Source of the DNA: Lumnitzera littorea
Lineage: Eukaryota > Streptophyta > Magnoliopsida > Myrtales > Combretaceae
NCBI GenBank assembly: GCA_024138015.1
Contig: JAMXBB010000001.1
Location: forward strand, 131,961,555 to 132,025,554
Direction: 5' to 3'
DNA: 64,000 bases
In this document: piece after piece, positions 1 through 12,724 of the stretch
How positions within the stretch are numbered: the first letter of the stretch is position 1
Layout of the letters: every line of letters begins with the position of its first letter
Made by a program: the position numbers and the translations under genes
The notes under the pieces: generated by a model
Told to the model about the DNA's origin: nothing
The model's input: only the letters and a program-made list of their open reading frames with translations
The model's database searches: none

Positions 1-1670
1 ATCGGGTTTGCATTTTGAAACCCGTCTTCAGAAAACTAGAAGTGGCATGAATGCACCCATTTAAGGTGTTGCTTGTTGTTACTTGGAGCATGCTGGTAGT
101 CCTTAGCCGTTAATGCCCAGTGGTGGCTTCATCACCACCTCACAAAGATCAAGTTGGTTGGCTAGCTATTTTCTTTTACTTATTTAACTTGCTAAAAAGT
201 CTAGCCTTTTCTAGAAACTAAGTCTATGACCTTAATCATTAAAAGTAAATCTTTTTTTTTTTTTTTCATTTGAAACTTTCTATTTTGAAATAACTTCTTA
301 TGTGCTTGAAACTTGTTTTAAGTGATAGAAACTCAATATGTGGGACCAATCAAGAATATCAACTCAAATTAATATATAACTATTAACATGTTAAAACTAA
401 ACAATAAGAATAAATATATCAGCTCTACTCCCAAATATGTAATAAGATAAATAACGATATAGAATATATGTGGCCAAAATTATAATACAAACATAAATTG
501 CTTTGATATAAAAATTGGATTTAAATGTAGAAGCAAGTTAATAATTTCAAAAAGAAAAAATGATTGCCATTTTCTTGTACTATTAGAATTTCATGTATAG
601 AGGAACTATAGATGGTTTTAGGACTTTATCTAACCTTGCTCCTTAGCTTGAAATAAAGATTGGAATCTTTGGGATCCTTCAAGAACAATATCATTACTCA
701 ATCCCATATGATAGAACCAGATTTTTTTTATTCTCATCTTGGCTCCAAAGGGCTACTCATATGATTTTCTCTAACACTTGCCTATGCACCTTAAGAAAAC
801 TTATCACAAAGTTAGCTAACTTACCCACTTTTTTCTTTTATGTTTTTTTTTTTCCATATGTGAGAGAGGGAGAGTTCTTTTGGATCACCACATGAGCTCC
901 TTGAAGTTAAATATAATATTTTAGGATGAAGAAAAATAAAAATATATAGAACACCATAAGGTAAAACCCTTAAGCCATTCCATTAGTGGGTAGCACAATG
1001 TATAATGCATATATAACTGGTTTATAAGCTCAACTATAGGTTAAGAAAAATTATATATTAAAGGATGAATATTTGACTCCAAATGTAATTGGATGATGAA
1101 TGTTTTAGTACTTAAAGAAGAGATGAACATCATTCAAAGAAGTCTAATAGAAGATATCACATCGCTGTTATGACTTTGTTATATATCACTAATCTAATAT
1201 GTTAAGTGCCTAATTACATGATAATGTGGCATATGTGGTGGTAAGATAAGATATATGGACAAACAACATTAACCTTGATCGAAAACAAACCTAACATGAT
1301 CCCTTACTCTGAAGGTTAAACTCCAAATTAACTAAAACAAGTGAAAACATTTTTCTATTCACAAATCTATCGAAACAAAGGAAAAAGCCCTAACTCATAC
1401 ACTATGATGAAACCCTACAGATTTACCCTTAAAATTGAAGGAATACCTAAACCCCCAGATATTATCAAAACATAAAATCTACACATCCACAACATAAGCA
1501 CGCACAAATTAGTCCTGTTTCGTCCCAGTTTATTGAATGTAAAAAGGAGTATTAAAGCTTTAAAAAGTGGAATCTACTTCATTATTCACTAAACAAATAA
1601 AATGTTACCTTTTTATAAATGAGATTAGAAGAGTTGATTGGGTTTGTATTTCTTCTTTTAGCTTTTCTTG
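1..1670. other. AT-rich intergenic DNA, no gene seen
   Basis: This stretch has short homopolymer runs and no ORF with recognisable motifs. The open frame at 1567-1773 overlaps the left edge of the LTR that starts at 1676 and is not credible as a gene. The last five bases before 1676, CTTAT, are the target duplication of the large retroelement to the right. Confidence 0.6.
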
Positions 1671-4578
1671 CTTATTGTCAAGCCCGATTTATCACCCTCC
1701 TGATTCTTTTATAAAATGGGCCTTCTTTAAACCGATCGATACTAAACCTTATCTGTTTAATACCGATCCTTGACTAGGGTCTAAAGAAAACCTTTATTTT
1801 TGTTTTGAAAACAACTTTGGAGTTGCCACCTGACTAGAGTCGGGAAAAACAGTTAAGTTATAACTAATTGAGTGAATTGGTTATAATTTAGTTACTAATC
1901 TAATGATTAAAACTACTTTTATAAAATGGTTTTTTGAAACTAGAGAATCTGGATTCGAGAGTTAGGAATTTTAAACCCTTATGGGTACTATTGACTTTCC
2001 AAAATTAACTTTAAACTTTAAAAATGACCTTTCAATTTTAACGGATAGAACTCGGTTATTAGCTACTCTAATTAGATAAATGAAGTAATCTAAACTAAAA
2101 AAGGAAAATTAGGTTTTTTTTTTTTATTTTTATCGTCGCCCCCATAAATGTCTATGTACCCGCTATTCAGGATCAGACGTACGTAATTCTTTTTATGAAA
2201 ATTTTAGTAGATTAAGTTGATTTTAAATTGGAAACATACTAGTTTTACGTTTTTAGTTTAATTTGGTTTATTTAAGAAAAGTTCTAACAAAGGTCTTAAA
2301 TTATATATATATATATTTTTTTCGAAAAATCTAAAAGTAGTCCTAATTTGTAAATAGTTAATTTATTTTTTAAAACTTGATTTTTCTAAGTGTCAAAAAT
2401 AATTTTTATTTGCTAACTTACTTACTTATTTATTTTTTTTTAATTTTATTTATTCTATTTATTTTTATTTTTATCTATTAGACTAAAAATAAATAAAATA
2501 ACTACCTTATCGTTTTTCTTCATTCTTTTTATTTTTTTTCTTTCTCTTTTTTCTTTGTTATTATTACATTTCAATTCACAAAAAATAAAAAAAATTTAAA
2601 AAAAACAACAACTAAATAATCAAATAAAGAAAATTAAAAAAAAAAAACAGGACTTCGAATGAGTTAGGCGCATGGGTTAGACTTGGAGCGGGTTGGACGA
2701 ATCGGTTGTGGATTGAATCAGGTTAGTTGAGGCAGTCACCTAAAGGGGTCATGGGCGTGATTGAGGGGCTTCAGCTGATCATAGGCGTGATGCGAGGGTG
2801 GATGGCCGTTGTCTTCAACTAGTCACGGGCGTGATATGGAGGTGGATGGCTACTGTCATCAATTGCTTATGGCCATGATCGGGGGTGCAGTGGTTATGGT
2901 TTTGGTGGTAAAGGAGTTTTAGGTCACGGCAGTGGATGGGGGGAGCTGGGTTGAGGAGCCCGTGTTGTAGGGGAGTCATGGCGATGGTTGGAATTGCTCG
3001 AATTTCTTTGAGCGTGGCTATAGGTTAGAGAGAGAGAGAGAGAGTATGGCCACGGGTAGAGAGAGAAAGAGATCGCGAGAGAGAGAGAGGGCTTAGGAGT
3101 GTTCTTGCGAGGTTGTAGATGGTTGTATGTGTCCTTGGATGCTTGTAAGCTTCTTATTTATACACGAAAACACCAATCAAATAAGGAAAGATCAAATTCA
3201 GAGTTACAAGAAAATGTTCGAAAATCAAGTTTTTTTCGAATTTTGGAGCTCAATTTGAATGCTCATTTGACTGAATTTGGACGTGTTCTTATGTTTGATT
3301 TAAAGTAAGTGTCACGCCCCGAACAAGAAGAGTCATAACAGTCCCGCCGTGTAAACTAATCTAAGATAGAAGCTGACCTCACAGCTGCTATCGTAGACGC
3401 AGTTTACACAAGGCGCACAACTCAACCAGCTTGAAACGTCTGTTCTGACATCTGTTAATATCCAAACCTGTGGTAGAGCTTTAACAAAATACTTGTTCTA
3501 TACAATCTGTAGTTTAGTACTACAACAGTAATTATACAACATTTCACGTCCAAGGGTAAGGATTACAATCAGAGTCTTTTAAAAACCACATGTTATACGA
3601 TTTATATACAATAAGTTAGAAAACTAGTGGGCTCCCAGGGAATTCCCATTTAGTTTTCTTCAAAACTTAAAGACAAAGCAAAAGCTCAGGTTCAGTTAAA
3701 TTCCTCGTTCCTCACTTTCCCACACAGCAGCACACTAACCTGAGAACGTTGGTACCGGAACATCTTTTATCTTCACTCAGTACCTGCAAAAGAGTCTGTA
3801 GCGGTGTGAGCACAACTAGCTCAGTAAGTGGGGCGGAGTCAGAAGAGTACTATACAATCACAAATAAGGTTAATAATTATGATGAAATGCAATGCAATCA
3901 CTCAAATGAAAACATCGCACAGTGTTAACCGGTCCACTGTGAAGTTAGAGAAATTTCATCCGCTCCAACCCGGATTGAGGAGTTTCATCGCGACTAAAGT
4001 TAAACCAAACCCGGGCTTGTGCAATGGAGAACACCCCCCTCCCAAGACCGCCTTCGAACCACGGCCCCCAACCTTGCCGCGACCTCCTCGCCTATCACTT
4101 AGTTCGACTAAGGATGGGGAAAGGACCATTTCAGCTATCCTCATCGAAGGAAGTCGGTGTTTGGCTTAACACTCTTAATCGTTTCCCCTAACGGGTGATT
4201 ATGCGTGACCAATTACACTTTAGTCGAATAATCATTAGTGATAATCAGAGGTGACCAATAAGTTCACACAATACAGAATCCATGCAAATATGCAGAACAG
4301 CACACCAAGGAGTTGAACTCCTGTCACAACAGAGTATCATTCACACACATAGCATGCGCATAATCATCTAACTACAAACACAACCAGAAGTACTCTTGGG
4401 TCTCCGGATACTTTTAAAATAGTACCCAAACAGCGGCGAAGCTACCATCCTAACTTACCTGTTCAGACGTTCGTTATTTCTGACTTGAATTGTCAGCCGT
4501 CTTTGGAAGGTCCTAATTACACAAAAGGTCTAAATTTAGTTTTCGTAATAATTACGAAAACATTAGGGTTTAATCTAA

Positions 4579-4602
4579 AATATATATATATATATATATA
4601 TT
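4579..4602. repeat. (TA)n microsatellite
   Basis: About eleven TA dinucleotides inside the solo LTR. Confidence 0.9.
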
Positions 4603-6069
4603 ATTTCCATAATATACAGTCATGTTATTAAATTATTAATTATTAACATTGTACATCATATTTACTATTACGTATTATATATCGTTTTGATCGTATCGAA
4701 ACGTACTTTTTATTTATTAATTCACGTTTTGATTCCGGTAGAGTTACCGAAATGTGTATATTCTTGAATATGTTATAGATATAAGCTAGTTTGCTTAAGG
4801 TTATCCGATTTCAACAAAACTAGTGTCATTGAGTTCGTATAGACTTAACGACACATCTTATGAGTCCTGTTCCTAGAGATAGATTTTAACGGGTAGTTTG
4901 AATTTTTAATACAATTATATATAATTATATAAAAATGACCGTATTATGCGAAATTTACAGTTTTAAATTATATTTTATCCAATTTGTCCTTATATTATAA
5001 TAATATAAGTATTATTCAATTTTAATACACCTAAAGTACATCCCGATCAGAAAATATTAATAATTGTAATAAAATCTCTATTTAACCCAATCCGACCAGC
5101 AATCCTATATATAGGTTTTATTTAAGTATTTTACTCATTTTAGTCTATTAATATTACAAATACACCCCGACTTGTAATTTAAACTATTTTACTTAATAAA
5201 TTCGTAGTAAATAGTTTGGATTACCTAATAATTCCCCGAAAATTTCTATGGACTTCTAAAAATATAGGGAATTCAATTATCACTCGGTTTCAAGTTTTCG
5301 ACCTATTGCCTATATTTTCGTATTGACGATTTTACCCCTAAATTTGATAAATTATCCAATTATAATTATTTTAGCATCCAATTAATTCCAATCTGACTCA
5401 ATACCATTATTGTTTATTATAGATCAGTACATGTCCATTTCATCAATTAATTTCATAATTTCCTATTAAATTCATAATTTCAGCCTATTTTCGGACCAAT
5501 TTCAAGCCTAAAAATTCAATAAATATTAAAATTATTCAAATAAAAATTTGGGCTACGTAGCAATTACCCATATATCATACACATCCTACACAAAAATTTT
5601 CAGCTAGAAACAACATCATATAGTATATTTATTTCACTAATATATATTCGGATGAATTACAGATTTCTTAATGAAGTATATTAAATATTACGAATTTTTC
5701 AAAAATAAAAATATCACATGAAAGCATGTCTAAAATAACCTAAGTGTAATTTTTTTCATAATTTTCTGGGCGGATTTACTATTTTTTAGAAATTATTGAA
5801 AAACAGGGCAGAAATTTGACCTTGGTGTTCTTGGGTGCTCCGGTGGCCGGCGGCGGCTGGGCGGTTGTCGGACGGCTGGGGCGGTGGGTGGACCGTGTGG
5901 GGTTGGCTGGGTTTCACAGCAGATCTACTCTAGGTTAGGTTTCCACACTTTCACTAATTTTTCTGTTTTTTTCTAAATTTGTTTTTTTTTTCTACGATTT
6001 TTTTCTAATTTTTCTTTCTGATTTTCTCTGATTCCAAATTGCTAAAACTATCTTGTCTGATGATCTTGG

Positions 6070-6079
6070 CTTTTTATAG
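6070..6079 (-). promoter_or_regulatory. TATA box of solo LTR (3310-6832)
   Basis: On the minus strand this reads CTATAAAAAG. The related LTR at 17513-20577 has CTATAAATAG at the corresponding place (20016-20025). The shared position supports it as the U3 promoter element and supports minus-strand sense for both LTRs. Confidence 0.55.
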
Positions 6080-7249
6080 TGCTTCAAAGTCGGTTTAGGA
6101 ATTTTTTCTTTAATTAATTCATATTTTCTTTTCCAATTTCTTTTTTTTTTTTTTTTATGCATGAGGTGTCCAAATATTGTAACTCCACTTTTTGAATCAG
6201 CAATATATTTTTCCATCCTCCTGCCACGCCTCCTTCCAATATTATTTAATTAATTTTTCTTTTTCTTTTATTAAATAATTACTTAAATATAGATATTATA
6301 TGTTAGAATTAATTATTTAATTAATATATAAGTTTATACCTTATGTAAATAACACGTGAAATATATAACTTTACTCATATAATTAAGTTTCTAGCATATC
6401 TTTTATTTTTAGGATACATTCTAAGGTTAATTTCATGAATTCAACACAATATTTATATAATTACTCAATTTAAAGTTAATTTACGAGTATAATTATTATT
6501 TGTACCGGGTATACTAAAAATTACGTGTATTTTTTTTATAGTAAATTATACTACATTATCTCATTTTATAGCTCGATTAGCTTATCTCTAAGTTCTCGTT
6601 GCAATCTAAGTTCAATTTTAGGAGTTCTGAACATTTTAGGGCTTTAGTAAATACTCCAATTTCTAAGGGCAAAATTGGGATTTCGGATCGTTATTACTAA
6701 AATCTAACTTCACTGTAATATCTCGACTAACTTTTTCATTCTAGTTGCAAAGTTTGGGCTCAATTGGATAAGTTACCCTAAAAGCCCTAAATTTGAGCTC
6801 GGTTATCCTAAACTCAATTTTGGAAGCTTACAGTAAGCCATGCAATAAACAAAATCAAAGCAACAGATTAGGCGTAAGTGTGTGAAATCTATGCAAAAAT
6901 TGGAGCTACAGTGGAGGGAGTGGGTTGTTCCTCATTGGGAAAGTGGAGGAAAGTTTGGAAAAAAATGGGGGAAAACTAAGGGAAAGAGAGGGAAAGTACT
7001 GATGTAGCACTGACGTGGCACAACGTCAGCTAATTTGACCGATCACGGCGTACTACGTGTAAATGGTGACATATGACAACTGACATGGCATGCTGTGTGG
7101 ATGCCATGTAGTGCCACGTCAACACGAGTGGTCCAAACTTGACGATGCCACATGTCAGGATACGTAACGCAATAAGATCCTGACAAGTGGCAATCCTTGA
7201 TGTGATGAAAAAAAAAAAATAAATAAATAAAACTTATACATGCCTTCTC

Positions 7250-7330
7250 CAAGATTTGAACCCCTAACCTCATACTTATCTTAATGCTAATGTCCATATG
7301 CTTATTCATTAGGCCGTTAGCCTGTGCCTT
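7250..7330 (-). ncRNA. tRNA-Arg-like / SINE-like module inside LTR
   Basis: On the minus strand this shows an A-box-like segment (around 7300-7322, containing GGCCTAATGAATAAG) and, about 40 bases on, a B-box-like GGGTTCAAATC (7253-7263). A T-rich tail with TTTA repeats follows. The same module occurs at the matching position of the other LTR. The spacing and wording resemble plant tRNA-Arg genes, but no acceptor stem closes, so this is not a working tRNA. It is more likely a SINE or tRNA pseudogene that became part of the LTR. Confidence 0.4.
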
Positions 7331-7737
7331 ATCCATATGTGCAATTTATGGACTCAGTCAACTTGAGCTAAATTTAAATCTAGGCTCAAGTTCAACGACC
7401 CAAATTCTAAATCTAATTTAAAAATAAAAAAATCCACCTTAATGAAATGTTATTTTCAAAAATATTTTATATTTTCAACTTTTCTAATTTTTTTTGTAGT
7501 TTTTCAATTTCCTAAATTTTTAAACTTTATTTTCTAAACTTTTTATCTTTTAGGGTTTCTTTCTAAAATTTCTTATTTTTTATGCTTTTTCCTTAATTTC
7601 GAATTTTTTGTATTTTTCTATAATTCTTATTTTTTATAAATTTCTTAATTTTTTAGGTTTTCTTTAATTTCCTATTTTTTATGTTTTTCCTAATTTAGGA
7701 CCTATAAAAATAAAAAGGCAAAAATTGGGTGCCTACA

Positions 7738-7752
7738 ATTGCCTTTCTTTGT
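7738..7752 (-). promoter_or_regulatory. Polypurine tract of the large element
   Basis: On the minus strand, AAAGAAAGGCAAT lies directly against the LTR start TGTAGGCACCC. This is the expected place for plus-strand primer formation in an element transcribed from the minus strand. Confidence 0.5.
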
Positions 7753-7862
7753 GACGAAGTTTGAATAAAATTTTGCTAAAAAGACAAAGAGACACTATTT
7801 TTACCTTTAAGATGACTCCAAAATAACTATAGCTGTCCTAAAATCATTTTAGATGAAGAAAT

Positions 7863-9360
7863 GAAACCCAGTTATGCTTCTCTAGGCTCACTAACCTAAG
7901 TGGGAATGTCTTTAAGGGACAAACAATTTTATGCTGGAATTGATCTAAAACTAGGTTGTACTTCACTAACTTAGGTGGGAGCATCTCTCGGAGACTAGCA
8001 ATCCTAAACTGGGATCGATCTAAAACCTAATCGTACCTCACTAGGCTCACTAACCTAAGCAGGAACATCTCTCGAGGGACAGCAATCCTAAAATGTGATC
8101 GTCCTAAAACCTAATTGTGCTTTACTAGGCTCACTTACCTAGGCTGGAGCGTCTTTTAGGGACTAGCAACTCTAAACTACGATCGATTTAAAACCTGATC
8201 GTGCCTCACTAGGCTTACTAACTTAAGTGGGAGTGTCTCTTGGGAATTAGCAATCCTAATGTGGGATCAATCTAAAACCTGGTTGTATCTCACTAGACTT
8301 ACTAACTTAGGCAAGAACATCTCTTAGGGACTAGTAACCCTAATGTAGGATCGATCTAAAAGCTAGTCATGCCTTGCTAGGCTCACTAATTTAGGAGGGA
8401 GCGTCTCTTGGGGACTAGCAACTTTAAACTGGGATCGATCTAAAACCTGATCATACCTTACTAGGCTCATTAACTTAGGCAAGAGTGTCTCTCGAGGACT
8501 AGCAACTCTAAACTGAGATCGATTTAAAAGCTGGTCGTGCCTCATTGGGCTTACTAACCTAGGTGGGAACGTCTTTAGGGAACTAGCAACCCAAAATTGG
8601 TATTAATCTAAAACCTGGTTGTGCCTTACAAGGCTCACTAACCTAAGTAAGAGCATTTCTCAAGGACTAGCCACCCTAAAATGAGATCGATCTAAAACCT
8701 AGTCGTGTCTCACAAAGCTCACTATCCTAGGTGGGAGCATCTTTTAGGGACTAGTAACCCTAAACTGGGATTGATTTAAAACCTGATCATGCTTTACAAG
8801 TCTCACTAACCTAAGCGGGAGTGTCTCTTGGAGACTAATAACCCTAAACTGGGATCGATCTAAAACTTGGTTGTGCTTCACTAGGCTCACTAACCTAGGT
8901 GGGAGCATCTCTTATGGACTCGTAACCCTAAATTGGGATCGATTTAAAACCTGGCCATGCTTTATTAGGCTTACTAACCTAAGCAGGAAAGTCTCTTAGG
9001 GGCTAGCAACTCTAAATTGGGATCGATTTAAAACCTGGCTATATCTTATTGAGCTTACTAACCTAGGCAGAAGCATCTCTCGAGGACTAGCAACCCTAAA
9101 CTAGAATCGATCTAAAACCTAATCATACCTCATAAGACTTACTAACCTAGGCAAAAGCGTCTCTTAAGGACTAGTAACTCTAAACTAAGATCGATCTAAA
9201 ACCTAGTTATGCCTCATGAGGCTCACTAACCTAGGCAATAGTGTCTCTCAGGGACTAGCAATCCTAAACTGAGATCGATCTAAAACTTAGTCGTGCCTCA
9301 CAAGGCTCACTAACTTAGGCGGGAGCATCTTTCAAGGACTAGCAAACCTAAATTGGTGTT
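7863..9360 (-). repeat. 84-bp tandem repeat array, about 17-18 copies
   Basis: Each unit contains the landmark GATCGATCTAAAACCT, seen at about 7947, 8015, 8095, 8180, 8263, 8348, 8432, 8516, 8600, 8685, 8768, 8850, 8934, 9018, 9104, 9188, 9270 and 9354. Two well-measured neighbours are exactly 84 bases apart (8191 and 8275). Because 84 is a multiple of three, the minus strand stays open across units, giving a 28-residue periodic translation (see 8363-8545) with cores such as RSQF.VASP.ETL.PKL.SL. The array lies in what would be the 3' untranslated region, just before the polypurine tract. Confidence 0.85.
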
Positions 9361-10095
9361 AATGCTGCGTTAAAAGGAAACGATGAGGAGAAGTGCCTTA
9401 TGGAACTTAGCAAACAGAGGGGAAATACCCTATGGGCCCGCTTGAGAGAAACTTGGTAAGGGGAAGTGCCCTATGAATTTGTTAAAAGAATATTGGGAAA
9501 GATGAACTAAATGTAGAAAGTGAATGCCTTATGGTTTGGACAGAAGAGACGATGAAGAGAGGTACCATACTAGCTTGCTAAGAGAAACTTCATGAATAGA
9601 GGGGCCCAATGGGCATGCTTGAGTGAATTTGATGAATAAAAATACCTTATAGGCTTGCTAAAAGGAACTAAGAGTCTTAATGGGTTTGCTAAAAGGAAGA
9701 GAAACACTTTATGAGCCCATAAAAACCCTAAAGAGAATAATGAGGGGAATTGCTCTATGATCCTACGGGAATGTTTGAAGAAAGATTAGTGGATGAGGAA
9801 GCGCCCTATAGGCTTGCTTGAGAGACACTTAGAAATGAGATTGAGTGAAGATTGCGTCTAAAAGGTTCGCCCAAAAGAAATTGATGAAGAAGAGTACCAT
9901 ATGGGCTTGCTAAGAGGAACTTGGTGAATAAAGGGGCACGGTGAGCTTACTAAACGAAATTAAGTATCCTATGGGTTTGCTAAAAGATCTTGATGACCTG
10001 AAGGGCCTTATGGGTACACTAAAGGGAATCAAGGAATAGAAGTGCCATAAGGGTTTGCTAAACACTTTGAAGAGAGATGAATGGATGGAAGGCAG
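9361..10095. repeat. Second, degenerate repeat block, about 16 units of 32-58 bp
   Basis: Units share a core like AGTGCCCTATGGGCTTGCT followed by AAAAGGAA. They are seen at about 9392, 9424, 9465, 9523, 9561, 9602, 9639, 9671, 9703, 9750, 9800, 9892, 9962, 10000 and 10040. Spacing is uneven, so this is an old or unevenly expanded array. It begins where the 84-bp array stops. Confidence 0.65.
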
Positions 10096-10099
10096 GATA

Positions 10100-11880
10100 A
10101 CCTACTTGAGAGCCTATCTGAAACACTACCCGATTTTGAGGAAAATATTTATAGAAAAACCTTTTTTGTGAAGACCACTTATATTGAAAAAAAGACGTTG
10201 AGGACAATTTCCCTTATTTTTGGAAGAATGAGAAAAAGCCCGAACTCTTAACTCTTCTTTTTTTTTTTTTTTTTTTTTTTAGAATGGATTGAAGACTTAG
10301 CCACTTGGGTCGACATAAACTTGAAATACTTTCTCTCTCTTTTCCCTTTTCTTCTTCTTTTTATTATTATTTTTTATTTTATTTTTATTACCTTTTTTTT
10401 AGTTTGCTAACAGGTAAAGAACTCTTCCTTAATAATCATACGGGGCCTCTTGTGTTCCCCCTAACTTGGATGCTGAGCCATTCAGTAAGGCCTTGTGATT
10501 TCAAGCATCTTTAAAAAAGGTAACTCATGGCTGTTTTAGTTGAAGAGGACTTCCTTACAAACTCTTGGCCCATATTTCACTCTTGACTACAGTCTCAAAA
10601 TTATAATCCATTTTGCATGTGATACGCCTTGATCAATCCATTAGGTCTCTTTCGGTTTAACATTATGAATTTGGGCTTTTGGTCCAAGGGTTTCAAAAAG
10701 AACTAACGAAGAAGCTTATTTTGAAATATTAATCTCAGGTGTATAAGTCAAGAACTTTAGGAACAATTAGAAATATACTTGCCTTAGCTTCAAAAACAAC
10801 TTTTATTAAAGATAAATTATCTTTAAAGATCGGAAAAGCTTTTACTTATGTAAGGATGGTATTGTGGGTGGGAAGTCTAAGTGTAAGAGAGGCTTCAAAA
10901 TGGATGTAGAGATTTTGGGTTTTTGAGCTCGAACTGTGATTTAAAGCTTTGCATCTTTGGAGCTATTTAGGCTCTAACTACCCATATTAGGATATGATAT
11001 GGCTTTCACTTGGCTCTTGACTTACACTTGAGCCTAATTTTCTAATCTCTTTTCCTCATTTTTTCCTTTTTCTATTTTGTTATTACTTTTCCCTACTATT
11101 CTTTTGTTGTTCTTTCTTCTTCTTTTGGACCCAAGCTAAGTTTTTACCTTTTAAGTGATTTAGAGTCCTAAATTCATTGATTTTTATTGTATGGGCTTGG
11201 GTGAGGAAAGTAAAAGCTTGAGATGTTTAAAAAAGATGTGGTTCTTCCTAAAAAAATAAAAATAAAAAACATAACTTATTAGAAATAAAATTTTCTTTTG
11301 AATTTAACATTACTAAAGTAAGTAATTTTAATCCCTCTCTCCTTATCAATGGCACTAACCTCTGAATTGACCCATTGTAGGGGTGGCTCTCAATAGGGTT
11401 TAAATTTGAAAAATTCTTCAAATAGGTCCAATAAGGTAAACAAGAGATGATCGTGTTTAGGATTTGAGAAATGAATGCCTAATTTTATCTTAATCTGCAT
11501 ATCACATTCAAAGTGGACCCTCTTTAAGGAATAAGTTTAAAGTATCCTCACCTTTATGTCGCTCAACCCTTAAAGTGTTTTAGGTCAATATGTGGAAAAA
11601 TTTTTGCCTCTTTTCATTCTAAACCTTTTAAAAGTGAGTTACCGATTCCTTAAGGAGAACTTCTTTGCTCTAATAACAATGCAATCATTCCATTGAAAAA
11701 GGCTATTGTATTATTCTAGCTATTACAAACTTTATTGAAAACAACCTCTTTTTTTTTTTCCATTAACTTAACAAGCACCCAATTACTTGAAATAACTCGT
11801 GAGCTTATTAGAAGGCATTGGTAAGCTCAAAAGAAATGGAGCTTTAAGCGATTCAGTTGGACTATTCTCATGACTTAAAG
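10100..11880. other. Interior of the large element, no coding motifs
   Basis: This AT-rich interior sequence lies between the repeat arrays and the gag remnant, with poly-T and TTC-rich runs near 10255-10400 and 11040-11130. In an autonomous element the pol region would be here on the minus strand. No YVDD/FVDD-type RT motif or integrase motif was recognised in any frame. Confidence 0.5.
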
Positions 11881-11890
11881 AAGGAACTTC

Positions 11891-12451
11891 TTATTGTAAC
11901 TCTAACTGAATGACTTTTGCATCAATCAAGTCTTGAATTTTGTTTTTCAATCTCCAGCATTTTTTAGTGGAGTACCATTTCTGACCCATATGATAGTCAC
12001 ATCTTGCTTTTAGGACAAAGCTGCGTAGTTTGTAATTCGGATTAGGGGCTTCATAAGTTACAACCCTCGCTGCTTTTAAATGATAAAAGAGTTGGGTGAT
12101 TGATATCTTCAATTGAGTTAATTGTCTCCTCCGAGTTCTTTGGGCTTGTTCTTTTTCGGTTCTCTTCAGCTTTTTTCTACTTAGGCCTCCTTCATTACTT
12201 GCACTTACTAGCACTTGATTAGCATTGAACATCGAGTGTTGAAATCTTCTGAGCATGAGGCCCATTGCCATTTATAGATCTATGGTGATCTTTTGTAGCA
12301 TGGCTATTTTCTCTTCTAGATTTGAGAATCTCCTTTCCAAGTTCAAATCTTAGGACATCTGGAGAGTGGTGATTATTGGGAACAAAACTTGCCATTGTTG
12401 GGCCACTTGATGCTTCATCCTTTCTAAGGATGCGAGTCTATCATCAGCCAT
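11891..12451 (-). pseudogene. Broken gag (nucleocapsid part) of Tat/Ogre-type element
   Basis: A minus-strand frame opens at the ATG 12451-12449 (MADDRLASLERM), is stopped twice, and is then open from 12271 to 11891. The product reads as a charged, coiled-coil-like stretch and ends with a zinc-knuckle-like motif, CDYHMGQKWYSTKKC, followed by LKNKIQDLIDAK. In the Gag of plant Tat/Ogre elements I know a C..H.G......C knuckle followed by LK.K.Q.LID. The match in order and spacing is the main ground for the lineage call. The in-frame stops and the lack of any pol downstream mean it cannot make a working Gag. The first knuckle has a histidine where a CCHC knuckle has its second cysteine, which is common in this lineage. 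Confidence 0.65.
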
Positions 12452-12724
12452 ACAAACCTGGTTGGAAGAATTCTTTACCTGTTAGCAACTCTTCTTTTCT
12501 TTTCTTTTTTTTTTTTCTTTAAAGAGAAAGAAAGATAAAACTTTATTTTATAGAAACCAGATAAAAATGATGGATTTTTCTTTTTTTTTTTTTTTTTACT
12601 TCCTTGAGTGAGGGAGAATGAAAAGTTCTATTGAAGGATTGTCTACAAAGAAGGAAAGGACAAAGGATGGTTAAAGAGAGAAACAAAAATTATTTTGGAA
12701 AGATTAAAGTACATGAAACTCAAA

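Larger units (their letters stand above)
3310..6832 (-). mobile_element. Nested solo LTR, 3.5 kb, gypsy family 'GTGACA'
   Basis: It runs from TGTCACGCCCC to GGAAGCTTACA and is flanked by a perfect GTAAG duplication (3305-3309 and 6833-6837). The host sequence on both sides is continuous with the uninterrupted partner LTR near 15495. No internal domain or second LTR is present, so it is a solo LTR left by recombination between LTRs. Minus-strand sense is inferred: read that way it ends CGGGGCGTGACA, as many plant gypsy LTRs do just before the primer site, and a TATA box lies about 755 bp from its start. Large LTRs of this kind are typical of Tekay/Del chromoviruses, but the lineage cannot be proven without the pol region. 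Confidence 0.85.
1676..7737 (-). repeat. 3' LTR of the large element, split by a nested solo LTR
   Basis: In plus orientation it starts TGTCAAGCCCG and ends GTGCCTACA. Removing the 3523-bp insertion and one 5-bp duplication leaves about 2534 bp, close to the 2491 bp of the partner LTR at 13941-16431. The two copies align along their lengths, for example at the starts (1676 and 13941), at the GA-rich stretch (about 3025-3090 and 15245-15300), and at the ends. It carries a GA microsatellite at 3027-3044 and a tRNA-like module at 7250-7330. Confidence 0.85.

Noticed and set aside
3828..4169. 113-codon plus-strand ORF
   Set aside because: It lies inside a solo LTR and opposite to its inferred sense; the sister LTR has only a partly matching frame.
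7863..9360. CRISPR-like regular repeats
   Set aside because: The units are directly adjacent 84-bp tandem copies without unique spacers, in plant retroelement DNA.
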